In this document: positions 17,253 through 26,784 of the stretch, one piece after another
How the letters are laid out: the number at the start of each line of letters is the position of its first letter
Numbering within the stretch: the stretch's first letter is position 1
Source: an uncultured Pseudomonadales bacterium
GTDB taxonomy: Bacteria; Pseudomonadota; Gammaproteobacteria; Pseudomonadales; CANNCY01
Length of the DNA stretch: 64,000 bases
Assembly (NCBI GenBank): GCA_947503335.1
Contig: CANNCY010000006.1
Coordinates: 62,001 to 126,000 of the forward strand
Reading direction: 5' to 3'
The notes under the pieces: generated by a model
Database searches by the model: none
Told to the model about the DNA's origin: nothing
What the model saw: the letters and a program-made list of their open reading frames with translations, nothing else
Translations under genes and position numbers: made by a program

Positions 17253-18438
17253 TTTGATCTGTCTTTGGCAGACTAAAGTGCAAGATGATGTAGCCCAAAA
17301 CCGCCGATACTAAACTACCGATCAGTACGCCTAGACGGGCCATCATTTCGGCTTCGCTCACTTCGAAAGCGAGCGAGCTAACAAATAAACTCATCGTCAA
17401 GCCAATACCGCAGAGACATGAGATACCCCACAACTGGGCCCAGTTAGCATTTTTAGGCATGGTGGCTACACCGATTAAGATGGCGATTGCCGCAAAGCCG
17501 AACACACCAATTTGTTTACCAATAAACAAACCTGCTGTAATACCTAGGGTGATGCCCGACTTGAGGTCTTCAATCGACATATCCATCAAAGGCACACCGG
17601 CGTTGGCAAAAGCGAATACTGGCAAAATAAGGTATGCCACCCAATTGTGCAGGCGATGCTCCATATCGTGAAGCAAGCCATCAGAGCCATCTTTAAAGCG
17701 TAACGGTATAGCGAAGGCTAGCGCTACACCAGCAAGCGTCGCGTGAACGCCAGATTTGAGCACACACGTCCATAAGAATACGCCTACAATGACATAGGCT
17801 GCGCGCGAGCGGCGTTCGTATATATTTAGTAGCGCCAGTATTACGATTGCAACACTTGCCAAGATCAACGACAAGGTTGATAGATCACTGGTGTAGAAGA
17901 TCGCGATAATGATGATGGCACCAAGGTCGTCCATGATGGCTAGGGCGAGCAAGAACACTTTCAAGCCTGGAGGCACGCGATTACCCAATAGACTTAAAAT
18001 ACCTAATGCGAAAGCAATATCTGTAGCGGTCGGGATTGCCCAACCACGCAGTGCCTCAGGATCACCCGAGTTGAAGAAATAATAAAATAGCGCAGGTACA
18101 ACCATGCCGCCTACCGCCGCAAAGCCTGGTAGCGCGATCTGTGAACGATTTGATAACTCGCCCTCTAGTACTTCACGCTTTACTTCTAAACCGATCAGCA
18201 AAAAGAACAGCGCCATTAGACCGTCGTTGATCCAAAGTAGTAGTGGCTTTTGAATATCTAAGGCGCCGATACGCACCTCGACCGGCACGTCGATAAAACC
18301 TTGATACAAAAAGTTAAGCGGCGTGTTGGCAAAAATGAGAGCGAGAACCATTGCAATTACAAGCAATATGCCCCCAGCAGATTCCATCTTTAAGAATTCT
18401 TTTACGGCTGTCATGGCTTCTGGTTGTTGTTGAGTCAT
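17239..18438 (-). CDS. nhaA: Na+/H+ antiporter NhaA
   Basis: Inner-membrane electrogenic antiporter of 399 aa that exports Na+ in exchange for protons. About 11-12 hydrophobic segments are visible, and AIMDDLGAIIIIAIFY contains the paired aspartates that bind Na+/H+ (Asp163-164 in E. coli). WINDGLMALFFLLIGLEVKREVLEG near the N-terminus is also diagnostic. It is a single gene divergent from lemA. A sodium-linked lifestyle fits a marine habitat. Confidence 0.95.
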   Translation of the reverse strand: MTQQQPEAMTAVKEFLKMESAGGILLVIAMVLALIFANTPLNFLYQGFIDVPVEVRIGALDIQKPLLLWINDGLMALFFLLIGLEVKREVLEGELSNRSQIALPGFAAVGGMVVPALFYYFFNSGDPEALRGWAIPTATDIAFALGILSLLGNRVPPGLKVFLLALAIMDDLGAIIIIAIFYTSDLSTLSLILASVAIVILALLNIYERRSRAAYVIVGVFLWTCVLKSGVHATLAGVALAFAIPLRFKDGSDGLLHDMEHRLHNWVAYLILPVFAFANAGVPLMDMSIEDLKSGITLGITAGLFIGKQIGVFGFAAIAILIGVATMPKNANWAQLWGISCLCGIGLTMSLFVSSLAFEVSEAEMMARLGVLIGSLVSAVLGYIILHFSLPKTDQTIEE

Positions 18439-18558
18439 AGAAAACTCTACCTCATATCTTTAGTACGCTGCATAGGGGGTAGTCACTATTGCCAAGACGA
18501 CATTTTAAGGTTGCTGGCAAATGCTGTATGCTTAATGACAACTACCATGGAGGCAATT

Positions 18559-19152
18559 ATGGATCTATCAAGCATCATCATTATAGTGGTTATCGTAGGC
18601 ATTGTCTGGCTTTTGATCAGCATTTACAACCGCCTTGTAGCCCTTAAAAATCAATACGAAAACGCTTTTTCGCAAATCGAAGTGCAGCTAAAGCGTCGCT
18701 ATGACCTGATTCCTAATTTGGTCGAAACGGCCAAGGGCTATATGAGTCATGAGCGCGAGACACTAGAAGCCGTGATCAATGCCCGTAATAGCGCGTCGAA
18801 CATGCTTTCAAGTGCTGCAAACAATATGGACCCATCGTCTATTAAAGAACTAGGCAACCTTGAAGGCCAGTTAGCAGGGGCGATGAGTCGCCTAAACGTT
18901 GTTATGGAAGCGTACCCTGACCTTAAGGCTAACCAGAACATGATGCAGCTTTCTGAAGAGCTTACCTCAACAGAAAATAAAGTTGCCTTTGCGCGCCAGG
19001 CGTATAACGACTCGGTAACCGAGTACAACACCTATCGTCAATCGTTCCCTAATAACGTTGTGGCAGCTAACTTTGGTCACAAGACCGATGCTGAATTGCT
19101 AGAATTTGCCGATAGCGAACAGATTCAAGAAGCACCGTCGATCTCGTTCTAA
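18559..19152 (+). CDS. lemA: LemA family protein
   Basis: Membrane protein of 197 aa with one N-terminal transmembrane segment (IIIIVVIVGIVWLLIS) and a helical domain containing the family signature RRYDLIPNLVETAKGYM. The ATG at 18559 follows GGAGG at 5-base spacing; upstream in-frame starts lack this. LemA proteins are widely paired with M48 or other membrane proteases, as here, where the protease gene begins 9 bp downstream. Molecular function is not established. Confidence 0.93.
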   Translation: MDLSSIIIIVVIVGIVWLLISIYNRLVALKNQYENAFSQIEVQLKRRYDLIPNLVETAKGYMSHERETLEAVINARNSASNMLSSAANNMDPSSIKELGNLEGQLAGAMSRLNVVMEAYPDLKANQNMMQLSEELTSTENKVAFARQAYNDSVTEYNTYRQSFPNNVVAANFGHKTDAELLEFADSEQIQEAPSISF

Positions 19153-19161
19153 TTTATCAGT

Positions 19162-21012
19162 ATGAATTTTTATAAGGCTCAAGATCACGCCAAGCGCACC
19201 ACAAGGCGCTTGGTGTTTTTGTTTGCGATCGCGGTAATTGCGTTAGTTGTGATCACTGAAATATTGCTGCTGTTTATCTTCGGCGGTTTATCTATCAGTA
19301 GCGGTGGCGACCCGATCGCTTGGATCAAGTCTATCGACCCACGCACTGCTCTAATTGTTGCTGGTGCGGTAGTCGCGATGATCGGTGGAGCGTCGTTAGT
19401 ACGCTGGATGCAACTGCGGGGGGGCGGCTCGGCCGTTGCCAATGGCCTTGGCGGGCGAAGAATACAGCCCGACAGCCAAGATCCTTGCGAACGCAAGGTA
19501 TTGAACGTAGTAGAAGAGATGGCTATTGCCTCGGGCATACCGGTACCACCGGTTTACTTGTTAGAAGAGCCGTCAATCAACGCATTTGCCGCTGGCCATC
19601 GTATCGACAATGCCGTTATCGGTGTAACCCGTGGCTGCATAGAACAACTTAGCCGTGACGAGCTACAAGGCGTGATGGCTCACGAATTTAGCCATATCGT
19701 GCATGGTGATATGCGATTGAACATTCGCCTCATGAGCGTGCTCAACGGCATTCTATTTATAAGTATTATTGGTAACTATGTTGTGCGAGGCTCTGCCCTT
19801 TCATCGCGTCGAAACAATAATGCCGCGGGCAATCTCGCCTTAGGCTTAGGCCTTATTGCGATTGGCTACATCGGCGTTTTCTTTGGCAATCTGATAAAAG
19901 CCTCAGTTAGTCGCCAGCGTGAATACCTTGCCGACGCGTCAGCCGTTCAGTTTACTCGCAACCCTAAGGGTATCTCGGGAGCTCTCAAAAAGATCGGTGG
20001 GTTTACCGAGGGAACCGAAATTAAGCACCCTCGCGCGCAAGAAGCCAGCCACATGTTTTTTGGTAGCGCGTTAAATCTTTCTAGCATGCTGGCAACCCAC
20101 CCGCCGCTAGATCAACGCATCAAACGTATTGACCCTTCATTTAATGGCAAGTTTGAGCCTGTTACTGCGATGTCTAGCACGGCAGCAGCGCAAGCGGCGT
20201 CTGCATTCTCTGGTAACGCACAGGTGTCGGCCATGCATAGCGAGGCTGACCTCAATGCCTCAAGTAGCGCGTTAGAAGATGTATTCGATATCGAAGAGCA
20301 CGCAGGCGCGCAAGCAATTGATAACGCTGCGCAGATCGTAACGGCAATTCCTGAAACACTTAAAGATATTGCTCATGACATCTCTAAAGCTGAAGCATTA
20401 GTCATTGCCATTATCGATGAAGATCAAGCTGCAAGTTCGTTATCTTGGTACAGCCCGCTGCATGCCGAGCTCGCCCAGCAGGTGTCGTTGTTAGATAGTA
20501 AACTAGCGATCCCCTTACTTGAGATCGCCACCGGTACATTACGTGGTTTGAACGATCAGCAGTTAGAGCAGTTCAAACAAAGCCTTGTAGCGACGATCAA
20601 AGCCGATCAGCAGATTAGCTTTAGAGAATGGTGCTTGTATCAGGTTATTCGTGAGCCGTTGTTTCCTATGGCTGCTGGTAAAGCCAATAAAGCAATAGCA
20701 CAGCGTATGGCCGATGCCGCCGTATTGGTTGCGGCCATGGCCTACCAAGGCTCTGACGCGAAGGCTGGCTTTAGTGCAGCAATGCGTACTTTAGGCCATT
20801 CACAAGCACTGCCTGCCGAGCCGAGCCTGCGAGCTTTAGATCAGGCAATAGCGCGGTTAAAAGAGGTGCGTGTACTCGAATTGCCTAAGCTGTTAAAAGC
20901 TATGATGGCAGCCGTGTCACAAGACGGCAACATGGATGCCGGCGAATATGAACTGCTTCGAGCGGTGTGTGCTGCCTTAGAGACACCGTTGCCGCCACTA
21001 TCATTGAACTAA
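19162..21012 (+). CDS. M48-family membrane metalloprotease with C-terminal TerB-like region
   Basis: Membrane-bound zinc peptidase of 616 aa. Two transmembrane segments lie near residues 15-40 and 58-76. The HEXXH motif is MAHEFSHIVHGDM near residue 173, and the third zinc ligand is expected in REYLADASAVQFTRNP. Hydrophobic segments at about 190-210 and 225-245 follow the active site as in HtpX. The extra 250 residues at the C-terminus end in two acidic helical repeats (AAVSQDGNMDAGEYELLRAV) that resemble a TerB-like fold. It is co-transcribed with lemA. Likely role is membrane protein quality control. Confidence 0.85.
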   Translation: MNFYKAQDHAKRTTRRLVFLFAIAVIALVVITEILLLFIFGGLSISSGGDPIAWIKSIDPRTALIVAGAVVAMIGGASLVRWMQLRGGGSAVANGLGGRRIQPDSQDPCERKVLNVVEEMAIASGIPVPPVYLLEEPSINAFAAGHRIDNAVIGVTRGCIEQLSRDELQGVMAHEFSHIVHGDMRLNIRLMSVLNGILFISIIGNYVVRGSALSSRRNNNAAGNLALGLGLIAIGYIGVFFGNLIKASVSRQREYLADASAVQFTRNPKGISGALKKIGGFTEGTEIKHPRAQEASHMFFGSALNLSSMLATHPPLDQRIKRIDPSFNGKFEPVTAMSSTAAAQAASAFSGNAQVSAMHSEADLNASSSALEDVFDIEEHAGAQAIDNAAQIVTAIPETLKDIAHDISKAEALVIAIIDEDQAASSLSWYSPLHAELAQQVSLLDSKLAIPLLEIATGTLRGLNDQQLEQFKQSLVATIKADQQISFREWCLYQVIREPLFPMAAGKANKAIAQRMADAAVLVAAMAYQGSDAKAGFSAAMRTLGHSQALPAEPSLRALDQAIARLKEVRVLELPKLLKAMMAAVSQDGNMDAGEYELLRAVCAALETPLPPLSLN

Positions 21013-21033
21013 CTACCTAGAACAGGAGTGGCC

Positions 21034-21549
21034 ATGAAAGACGTTGTCGTTGTTGATTATCGTACTGACTGGCCCTTACTGTTTAAGCGTGAACAAGTAC
21101 TTATCACGCAAGCTACCGGCATTTCTGCCAGCGATATCCATCATATCGGCAGTACATCAGTTGAAGGACTAGCGGCAAAACCAGTTATCGATATATTGAT
21201 TGAGATAAATGATCTTGCTGTTTTAGACAATCTCAACGAACAGTTCTGTGCAATCGACTACACACCCCGCGGAGAGAACAGTATCGATCAACGGCGATAC
21301 TTCACTAAAGGGCATAACAAACGTACGCACCAGATTCACGGTTTTATAAAGGGCAGTGATCAAGCAATACGTCACTTAGCCTTTTGCCGTTACCTGCGCG
21401 CACATCCTGATGCTGCCTTTAAGTACGGCGAACTAAAGAAACAGATTGCAAAGACCTGTAACAACGATATAGAAAAGTATTGTGATGAAAAAAATGATTT
21501 TGTGCAGCAGCATGAAAAGCTTGCACTAATCTGGGAAAACCTAAACTAA
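21034..21549 (+). CDS. GrpB family protein (UPF0157)
   Basis: Protein of 171 aa related to the nucleotidyltransferase-like GrpB family. The signature HHIGSTSVEGLAAKPVIDILIEI (cited by its core GSTSVEGLAAKP) and the later HQIHGF and HLAFCRYLRAHPDAAFKYGELK segments are typical. The ATG at 21034 is preferred over a GTG at 21028, because AGGAG sits 5 bases before it. Family function is poorly known. Its stop overlaps the stop of convergent sspB by 3 bases. Confidence 0.88.
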   Translation: MKDVVVVDYRTDWPLLFKREQVLITQATGISASDIHHIGSTSVEGLAAKPVIDILIEINDLAVLDNLNEQFCAIDYTPRGENSIDQRRYFTKGHNKRTHQIHGFIKGSDQAIRHLAFCRYLRAHPDAAFKYGELKKQIAKTCNNDIEKYCDEKNDFVQQHEKLALIWENLN

Positions 21550-22049
21550 CGCACAACCTTTAACGAGGGCTTGCCACGCTTAGGCGGGCGGCCACCTGTT
21601 GGTGAAGGGCTTGTAGGTGGAGTTGTTGGCGGTTCTGGGTCGTCGTCAGAGCTATTGTCTTCTTCAACAATACTTACCGGCGCCAAATTTGGGGATTCTT
21701 CGTGCTGTTCTTCACCTTCGTACTCAGGGTAGTCTTCGGGTTCGAACATCATACCGCGGCCGTTTTCACGGGCGTAGATACCTAAAACGGCGCCCACAGG
21801 CACATAGATGTCGTGGGCAATACCGCTAAAACGAGCATTAAAGCTAATGCCCGCGTTGTCTAAATCTAAAGCCACCACTGCCGATGGGGCAACATTAAGC
21901 ACGATCTGACCGTCTTTCACAAACTGCTGAGGTACAAACGTACCCGGATACAGCGCATCGACCATAATGTGAGGGGTAAGCTCATTGTCGATTACCCACT
22001 CCCAAATGGCGCGAATCATATACGGTTTTGATGGGCTCATGTTGTCCAT
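21546..22049 (-). CDS. sspB: ClpXP protease specificity-enhancing factor SspB
   Basis: Adaptor of 167 aa that delivers ssrA-tagged proteins to ClpXP. The N-terminal fold SPSKPYMIRAIWEWVIDNELTPHIMVDA and the substrate groove region INARFSGI-like FNARFSGIAHDIYVPVGAVLGIYARENG (cited by its ends) match SspB. A proline-rich acidic linker (about 115-150) leads to a basic tail ending PSLKVVR, like the ClpX-binding tail of E. coli SspB. A second ATG three codons in is an alternative start. It follows sspA in the usual operon. Confidence 0.93.
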   Translation of the reverse strand: MDNMSPSKPYMIRAIWEWVIDNELTPHIMVDALYPGTFVPQQFVKDGQIVLNVAPSAVVALDLDNAGISFNARFSGIAHDIYVPVGAVLGIYARENGRGMMFEPEDYPEYEGEEQHEESPNLAPVSIVEEDNSSDDDPEPPTTPPTSPSPTGGRPPKRGKPSLKVVR

Positions 22050-22087
22050 AGCGATAAACCTTAGTGATCTAAACCTTTTCTATATCT

Positions 22088-22714
22088 TTAGTCGTTCATC
22101 TCGCGCTCGGCTTCAGACAGGCTAGTCTGAAACGATTCGCGGCTAAACAATCGATTCATATAAGCTAATAAAGGTGCAGCTTGCTTGGTTTCTGGCATTT
22201 CAACACCTAAGCGCTTAAGACGCCACAAAATGGGCGCTAAACAGCAATCAACAAGACTGAACTCTTCGCTCATGAAGTAAGGCTTTTCAGTAAAGATCGG
22301 CGCCACTGCCAATAGACTATCGCGAAGCTTTTCGCGAGCAGCGTCAACATCACCTTCACCGCTTTCGATTTGATCAACCAACACTGACCAATCTTTTTCG
22401 ATGCGATGTACCCACAGACGGCTAAGAGCACGTGCTACTGGATAAACCGGTAAAAGCGGTGGATGCGGAAAACGCTCGTCTAGGTATTCCATCATCACAT
22501 TCGCTTCATACAACACTAGATCACGGTCAACGAGTGTAGGCAGGCTGTTGTATGGGTTTAACTCTGAAACTTCTTCAGGAATGTCTTTTGGATCAGTATC
22601 GATTACTTCTACAGTAACGCCTTTTTCGGCAAGAACGATACGTACACGATGACTGTAATGACTTAGACCGTCAGAGAAAAAGGTCATTGATGAGCGTTTA
22701 GTAACGACTCCCAT
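22088..22714 (-). CDS. sspA: Stringent starvation protein A
   Basis: Glutathione-S-transferase-fold protein of 208 aa that binds RNA polymerase and acts in stationary phase and stress. [23 protein letters not shown] at the N-terminus (cited by its ends) and [20 protein letters not shown] are the SspA signature; the GST catalytic residue is not conserved in this family. GGAGC precedes the start. It stands between the bc1 genes and sspB, the order seen in Pseudomonas. Confidence 0.93.
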   Translation of the reverse strand: MGVVTKRSSMTFFSDGLSHYSHRVRIVLAEKGVTVEVIDTDPKDIPEEVSELNPYNSLPTLVDRDLVLYEANVMMEYLDERFPHPPLLPVYPVARALSRLWVHRIEKDWSVLVDQIESGEGDVDAAREKLRDSLLAVAPIFTEKPYFMSEEFSLVDCCLAPILWRLKRLGVEMPETKQAAPLLAYMNRLFSRESFQTSLSEAEREMND

Positions 22715-22741
22715 CAGCGGCTCCTTATTAAATCAAATGAA

Positions 22742-22764
22742 GCGAGCCCAATCGTTGGGCTCGC
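22742..22764 (-). terminator. Hairpin between the bc1 operon and sspA
   Basis: GCGAGCCCAA and TTGGGCTCGC form a 10-bp perfect stem with a TCG loop. On the leftward strand only a broken T tract follows, so it may be a partial terminator that lowers sspA read-through. Confidence 0.5.
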
Positions 22765-22773
22765 AAAAAAAGT

Positions 22774-24936
22774 TTAGTGAATTTCGCGCCAGAATTCTTT
22801 ATTCAAGAAGTAGGCTACAACAGTGAACAGTAGGCACCAGAATAGAACCCAGATACCAATTGACTCACGTTGTACAGTAGCAGGCTCGCCTGCATACTCT
22901 AAAAAGTTCACTAGATCGTAAACAGCTTTGTCGTACTCTTCAGGCGACATAGTGCCTTCTTCGATTACGCCAAGCTCTTCACATGGATCTTCGCCAGCGC
23001 CAATACAGCCCTGAAGACCCTGAAGTTCAAGCATAGCATGTGGCATGCCTACGTCAGGGAACACCTTGTTGTTCACACCCATTGGGCGCGAATCATCTTT
23101 GTAGAATGTACGAAGATAGGTGTATAGCCACTCTGGCGAGCGCGAACGTGCAACTAGTGTTAGGTCTGGTGGTGTAGCACCAAACCAACCCTTGATCACG
23201 TCTTTATCAACTGCAACACCCATCAGGCTACCGATTGGGCGACCGCTGAAGTTGGCGTTTTCCATCATGATGTCATGAGGGATATGTAGATCGTCAGCGA
23301 TGCGCTCGTAACGCATAAACTTCATCGCGTGACAGCCATGACAGTAGTTCATGTACAAGGCTGCACCAGACTGCAATGACTCTTCGTCATGAAGATTAGG
23401 AGTCATCTTATCTAGCTTCACATCAACGGCACCCGCAGCTGCCGCCTTCAGAGGAATAACGGTCATCAACGCAATGGCGATTAATGCTAGTAGCGCTTTA
23501 CCGCCACCCATTCCACCGTTCATCGTTACACGCTCTGGCTCTGGCTTTTCAGAGTCACGTGCAGTCAAGAATGGTAAGGCAAGCATTAATAGTGCGTATA
23601 CGATACCTACTACACCCACCATCGTGAGATGTGCGTCTTCTTTGCCACTCAAGAAACCTGCGCTAACTGACATGTAAAGAATCATTAGACCGAATACGAC
23701 GCTAACAATAGTACCTTTTGTTGACTTAACGCCCGACTGCGACCACCAAGGCATGGTGATAAAGAACGCGAAGTAATAAACAGTACCGATCTGCGCTAGT
23801 AGAGTACGTGCATCAGTAGGCGCTTTAACACCCATTACACCCAAGATGATGAAGTTAGCGGCAAACACGCCCAACATGATCTTGGTCACTGAACCTTTAT
23901 AGCGGTGTGACTTAGCTTTAGCTCGATCTAACCAAGGCAATACGAATAGAATCGCAATCGCAGCACCCATCGCAACAAAGCCTAAGAACTTAGCGTCTAG
24001 AGGGCCAATATTGATGGTTACGGCACGCAGAATTGAGTAGAACGGCGTGTAGTACCAAACCGGTGCAATATGAGCCGGAGTCTTAAGCGCGTTCGCCTCT
24101 TCGAAGTTAGCGTATTCTAAGAAGAAACCGCCCATCTCTGGCATAAAGAAGATGATGAAACAGAAGATGAACAAGAACACACCTACACCCACTAAATCGT
24201 GAACTGTGTAGTAAGGGTGGAACGCAACGCCATCTTTAGGGATACCGTTTTCGTCTTTGTTCTTCTTGATTTCAACACCGTCTGGGTTGTTAGAACCTAC
24301 TTCGTGAAGTGCCAAGATGTGTAGAACAACTAGCGCCAAGATCACGATAGGTAGTGCAACCACGTGCAATGCGAAGAAACGGTTTAGAGTGATACCAGAA
24401 ATTAGGAAGTCACCACGAATCCATTCAACAAGACCCTCACCGATTACAGGGATCGCGCCAAATAGCGATACGATTACCTGAGCACCCCAATAAGACATCT
24501 GTCCCCAAGGTAGTACATAACCTAAGAAGCCTTCAGCCATTAGCGCCAAGTAGATCAGCATACCGAAGATCCACAGCAGTTCGCGCGGCTTACGGTACGA
24601 TCCGTATAGCAATGCACGGAACATGTGCAGATAAACAACAGCGAAGAACGCAGAAGCGCCCGTCGAATGCATATATCGGATAATCCAACCGTAGTCGACA
24701 TCACGCATGATGTATTCAACCGAGGCAAACGCCTTGTCTGGATCAGGTACATACATCATCGTTAGCCAGATGCCTGTTAGCAGCTGGTTTACTAGTACTA
24801 ACAGCGAAAGAACGCCAAAGAAGTACCAGAAGTTAAAGTTTTTAGGCGCGTAGTAGCTGCCCATGTGGGTATCCCATGCACGCTGTACAGGTAAGCGTTC
24901 ATCGACCCAGTTCCAGATATTGGTTAAAAAGTTCAT
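22774..24936 (-). CDS. Cytochrome b - cytochrome c1 fusion, ubiquinol-cytochrome c reductase
   Basis: One open frame of 720 aa encodes both integral subunits of complex III, which oxidises ubiquinol and reduces cytochrome c. Residues about 1-385 are cytochrome b: heme-ligand histidine pairs lie in IRYMHSTGASAFFAVVYLH and FFALHVVALPIVILALVVLH, and PEWY is replaced by the usual PVWYYTPFYSILRA. Two extra transmembrane helices follow (about 395-465). A signal-peptide-like helix then ends in PLKAAAAG near 500 and leads to cytochrome c1, with heme motif CHGCH, an M ligand region PDVGMPHAM and a C-terminal anchor. No stop codon and no strong internal ribosome site separates them. In most gammaproteobacteria petB and petC are separate; fusion recalls Bradyrhizobium fbcH, which is cut after translation. 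Confidence 0.9.
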   Translation of the reverse strand: MNFLTNIWNWVDERLPVQRAWDTHMGSYYAPKNFNFWYFFGVLSLLVLVNQLLTGIWLTMMYVPDPDKAFASVEYIMRDVDYGWIIRYMHSTGASAFFAVVYLHMFRALLYGSYRKPRELLWIFGMLIYLALMAEGFLGYVLPWGQMSYWGAQVIVSLFGAIPVIGEGLVEWIRGDFLISGITLNRFFALHVVALPIVILALVVLHILALHEVGSNNPDGVEIKKNKDENGIPKDGVAFHPYYTVHDLVGVGVFLFIFCFIIFFMPEMGGFFLEYANFEEANALKTPAHIAPVWYYTPFYSILRAVTINIGPLDAKFLGFVAMGAAIAILFVLPWLDRAKAKSHRYKGSVTKIMLGVFAANFIILGVMGVKAPTDARTLLAQIGTVYYFAFFITMPWWSQSGVKSTKGTIVSVVFGLMILYMSVSAGFLSGKEDAHLTMVGVVGIVYALLMLALPFLTARDSEKPEPERVTMNGGMGGGKALLALIAIALMTVIPLKAAAAGAVDVKLDKMTPNLHDEESLQSGAALYMNYCHGCHAMKFMRYERIADDLHIPHDIMMENANFSGRPIGSLMGVAVDKDVIKGWFGATPPDLTLVARSRSPEWLYTYLRTFYKDDSRPMGVNNKVFPDVGMPHAMLELQGLQGCIGAGEDPCEELGVIEEGTMSPEEYDKAVYDLVNFLEYAGEPATVQRESIGIWVLFWCLLFTVVAYFLNKEFWREIH

Positions 24937-25529
24937 TATGCGGTCTCCGGATCTTCGCCCACGATGATCACATCATCACTTACGTATTTGTACGGGGGTA
25001 CTTCTAGGTTTTCAGGAGCAGGAACGCCTTTAAACACTCGCCCAGCTAGGTCAAATTTTGAACCATGACAAGGGCAGAAGAAGCCACCAAGCCAATCAGC
25101 ACCTAGATCAGCCGCAGCTAATTCAGGGCGATACTTAGGCGCGCAGCCCAAGTGAGTACAAAGACCTACGATAACCAAGAACTCGTCTTTGATAGCACGA
25201 GCTTCATTCTTTGCGTAAGAAGGCTGCTTTGGCTTTTCAGACGTCGGATCTTGTAGATCGCCATCTAACTTACTTAGGTTAGCTAGGGTATCAGCGGTAC
25301 GACGAACGATGTAAACAGGCTTGCCGCGCCATTCACGTACGATCATTTCACCCGGCTGAACCTTGCCGATATTAATTTTTACGGGTGCACCTGCTGCTTT
25401 AGCCTTGGCACTTGGGGCCCAAGACCCAATAAAAGGCACTGCTGCACCTACTGCACCACCGGCTGCTACAGCGGTTGTCGCGCCAATTAAAAAGCGGCGA
25501 CGCCCGTTGTTTGCTCCACCATCACTCAT
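24936..25529 (-). CDS. petA: Rieske iron-sulfur subunit of the bc1 complex
   Basis: Protein of 197 aa with a twin-arginine signal (GRRRFLIGATTAVAAGG) that also serves as membrane anchor. The [2Fe-2S] ligands are in CTHLGC and CPCHGS, with the characteristic GGFFCPCHGSKFD and FKGVPAPENLEVPPY loops. Its stop and the start of the cytochrome b-c1 gene overlap as TAATG, so the two genes are translationally coupled. It accepts an electron from ubiquinol at the Qo site. Confidence 0.96.
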   Translation of the reverse strand: MSDGGANNGRRRFLIGATTAVAAGGAVGAAVPFIGSWAPSAKAKAAGAPVKINIGKVQPGEMIVREWRGKPVYIVRRTADTLANLSKLDGDLQDPTSEKPKQPSYAKNEARAIKDEFLVIVGLCTHLGCAPKYRPELAAADLGADWLGGFFCPCHGSKFDLAGRVFKGVPAPENLEVPPYKYVSDDVIIVGEDPETA

Positions 25530-25683
25530 GTTGACAGTCTCCCCATGAACTACTCGTTGACACCATTAAATGGATTAGAAATAAATCCCCCCAATGTTAA
25601 AGAATTAGCCAAAGGCTTACAAGAAAAATGCCTAGTTACGGCCTATTTAACACAATATTTGTAGGGTATTTGGATATAAGAAC

Positions 25684-25713
25684 AAAAAAAAAGCGCCCAC
25701 CAAGGTGAGCGCT
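25684..25713 (-). terminator. Intrinsic terminator of the rplM-rpsI operon
   Basis: AGCGCTCACC and GGTGGGCGCT (read leftward) form a stem followed by a run of nine T residues, 26 bp behind the rpsI stop. A strong, ordinary terminator. Confidence 0.9.
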
Positions 25714-25739
25714 TCTTTTGAGAACGTATCTCTGGCGAA

Positions 25740-26129
25740 TTAACGCTTCGAGAACTGTGGCTTCTTACGTGCTTTACGTAGACCAACTTTCTTACGTTCA
25801 ACTTCACGTGCGTCACGAGTAACGTAACCAGCAGCACGTAGAGCGCCACGTAGGTTGTCGTCATACTCCATTAGAGCACGAGTAATGCCGTGGCGAATTG
25901 CACCAGCTTGACCGAAGCTACCGCCACCTTTAACAGTTACGTTAACGTCGAACTTTTCAACCATCTCAGTTAGCTCTAAAGGCTGACGTACGATCATACG
26001 TGCTACTTCACGACCGAAGTAAACGTCGATAGGACGGTTGTTGATAGTGATGTTACCTTCACCAGCTTTCAAGAATACACGGGCGCTTGAAGTTTTGCGG
26101 CGACCGGTACCGTAGTATTGTTCTGCCAT
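25740..26129 (-). CDS. rpsI: 30S ribosomal protein S9
   Basis: Protein of 129 aa, [18 protein letters not shown] at the N-terminus and the conserved C-terminal KKPQFSKR, whose last residues touch P-site tRNA. It follows rplM by 11 bp in the universal L13-S9 operon. Codon use is strongly biased, as expected for a highly expressed gene. Confidence 0.98.
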   Translation of the reverse strand: MAEQYYGTGRRKTSSARVFLKAGEGNITINNRPIDVYFGREVARMIVRQPLELTEMVEKFDVNVTVKGGGSFGQAGAIRHGITRALMEYDDNLRGALRAAGYVTRDAREVERKKVGLRKARKKPQFSKR

Positions 26130-26140
26130 GTTATTAGCCC

Positions 26141-26569
26141 TTAAATGTTCAATTCTTTAGGTTGCTGTGCTGCGTGTGGATGTTCAGTACCAGCGTAAAC
26201 TTTTAGCTTCTTGAACATCTGACGGCCTAGAGGGCCGCGTGGCAACATACCTTTAACAGCGCCTTGGATTACGCGCTCAGGAGCCTTGTCGATTAGCTTT
26301 TCAAAGCTGATTGACTTTAGACCACCAGGGTAACCAGTGTGAGCATGATACATCTTGCCCTTCGCTTTGTTACCAGTTACAGCAACTTTCTCAGCGTTGA
26401 TAACAACGATGTAGTCACCGGTGTCAACGTGAGGAGTGTATTCTGGCTTGTGCTTACCGCGTAGACGGTGAGCGATTTCAGCTGACAAACGACCTAGAGT
26501 CTTATCTGCTGCATCTACAATGTACCATTCGCGAACAACTTCGCTTGGCTTAGTGCTTACTGTTTTCAT
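26141..26569 (-). CDS. rplM: 50S ribosomal protein L13
   Basis: Protein of 142 aa, the same length as in E. coli, when started at the ATG at 26569; a TTG one codon earlier is not needed. AGGA lies about 6 bases upstream. [20 protein letters not shown] and [21 protein letters not shown] (cited by ends) are diagnostic. It leads the rplM-rpsI operon. Confidence 0.98.
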   Translation of the reverse strand: MKTVSTKPSEVVREWYIVDAADKTLGRLSAEIAHRLRGKHKPEYTPHVDTGDYIVVINAEKVAVTGNKAKGKMYHAHTGYPGGLKSISFEKLIDKAPERVIQGAVKGMLPRGPLGRQMFKKLKVYAGTEHPHAAQQPKELNI

Positions 26570-26784
26570 CAAAAATCCTACTCAATATAAGTAAGGCCAT
26601 ACTTAAAGGCCGCGAATCATAATGTTTAACGGACATTTTGGCAATACAACACACCCCTGTAATCCTGTAGATTACTGGAGTTAATTGTGCCAGATCGCGA
26701 CCGGCTCTTTACTTGAGGCTCGAACAACGCGCGGTTCAGGGCATCACTCCGTACTTCGCTAACCTAGTTTGGCATTACCCAAAG

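Noticed and set aside
22774-24936. The cytochrome b-c1 fusion as an assembly artefact
   Set aside because: The frame is continuous, codon use is even, both halves are complete and the joining segment is a sensible signal-type helix rather than damaged sequence.
26659-26675. GTAATC/GATTAC hairpin upstream of rplM as a terminator or small RNA
   Set aside because: The stem is only 6 bp, has no T tract, and nothing else marks an RNA gene.
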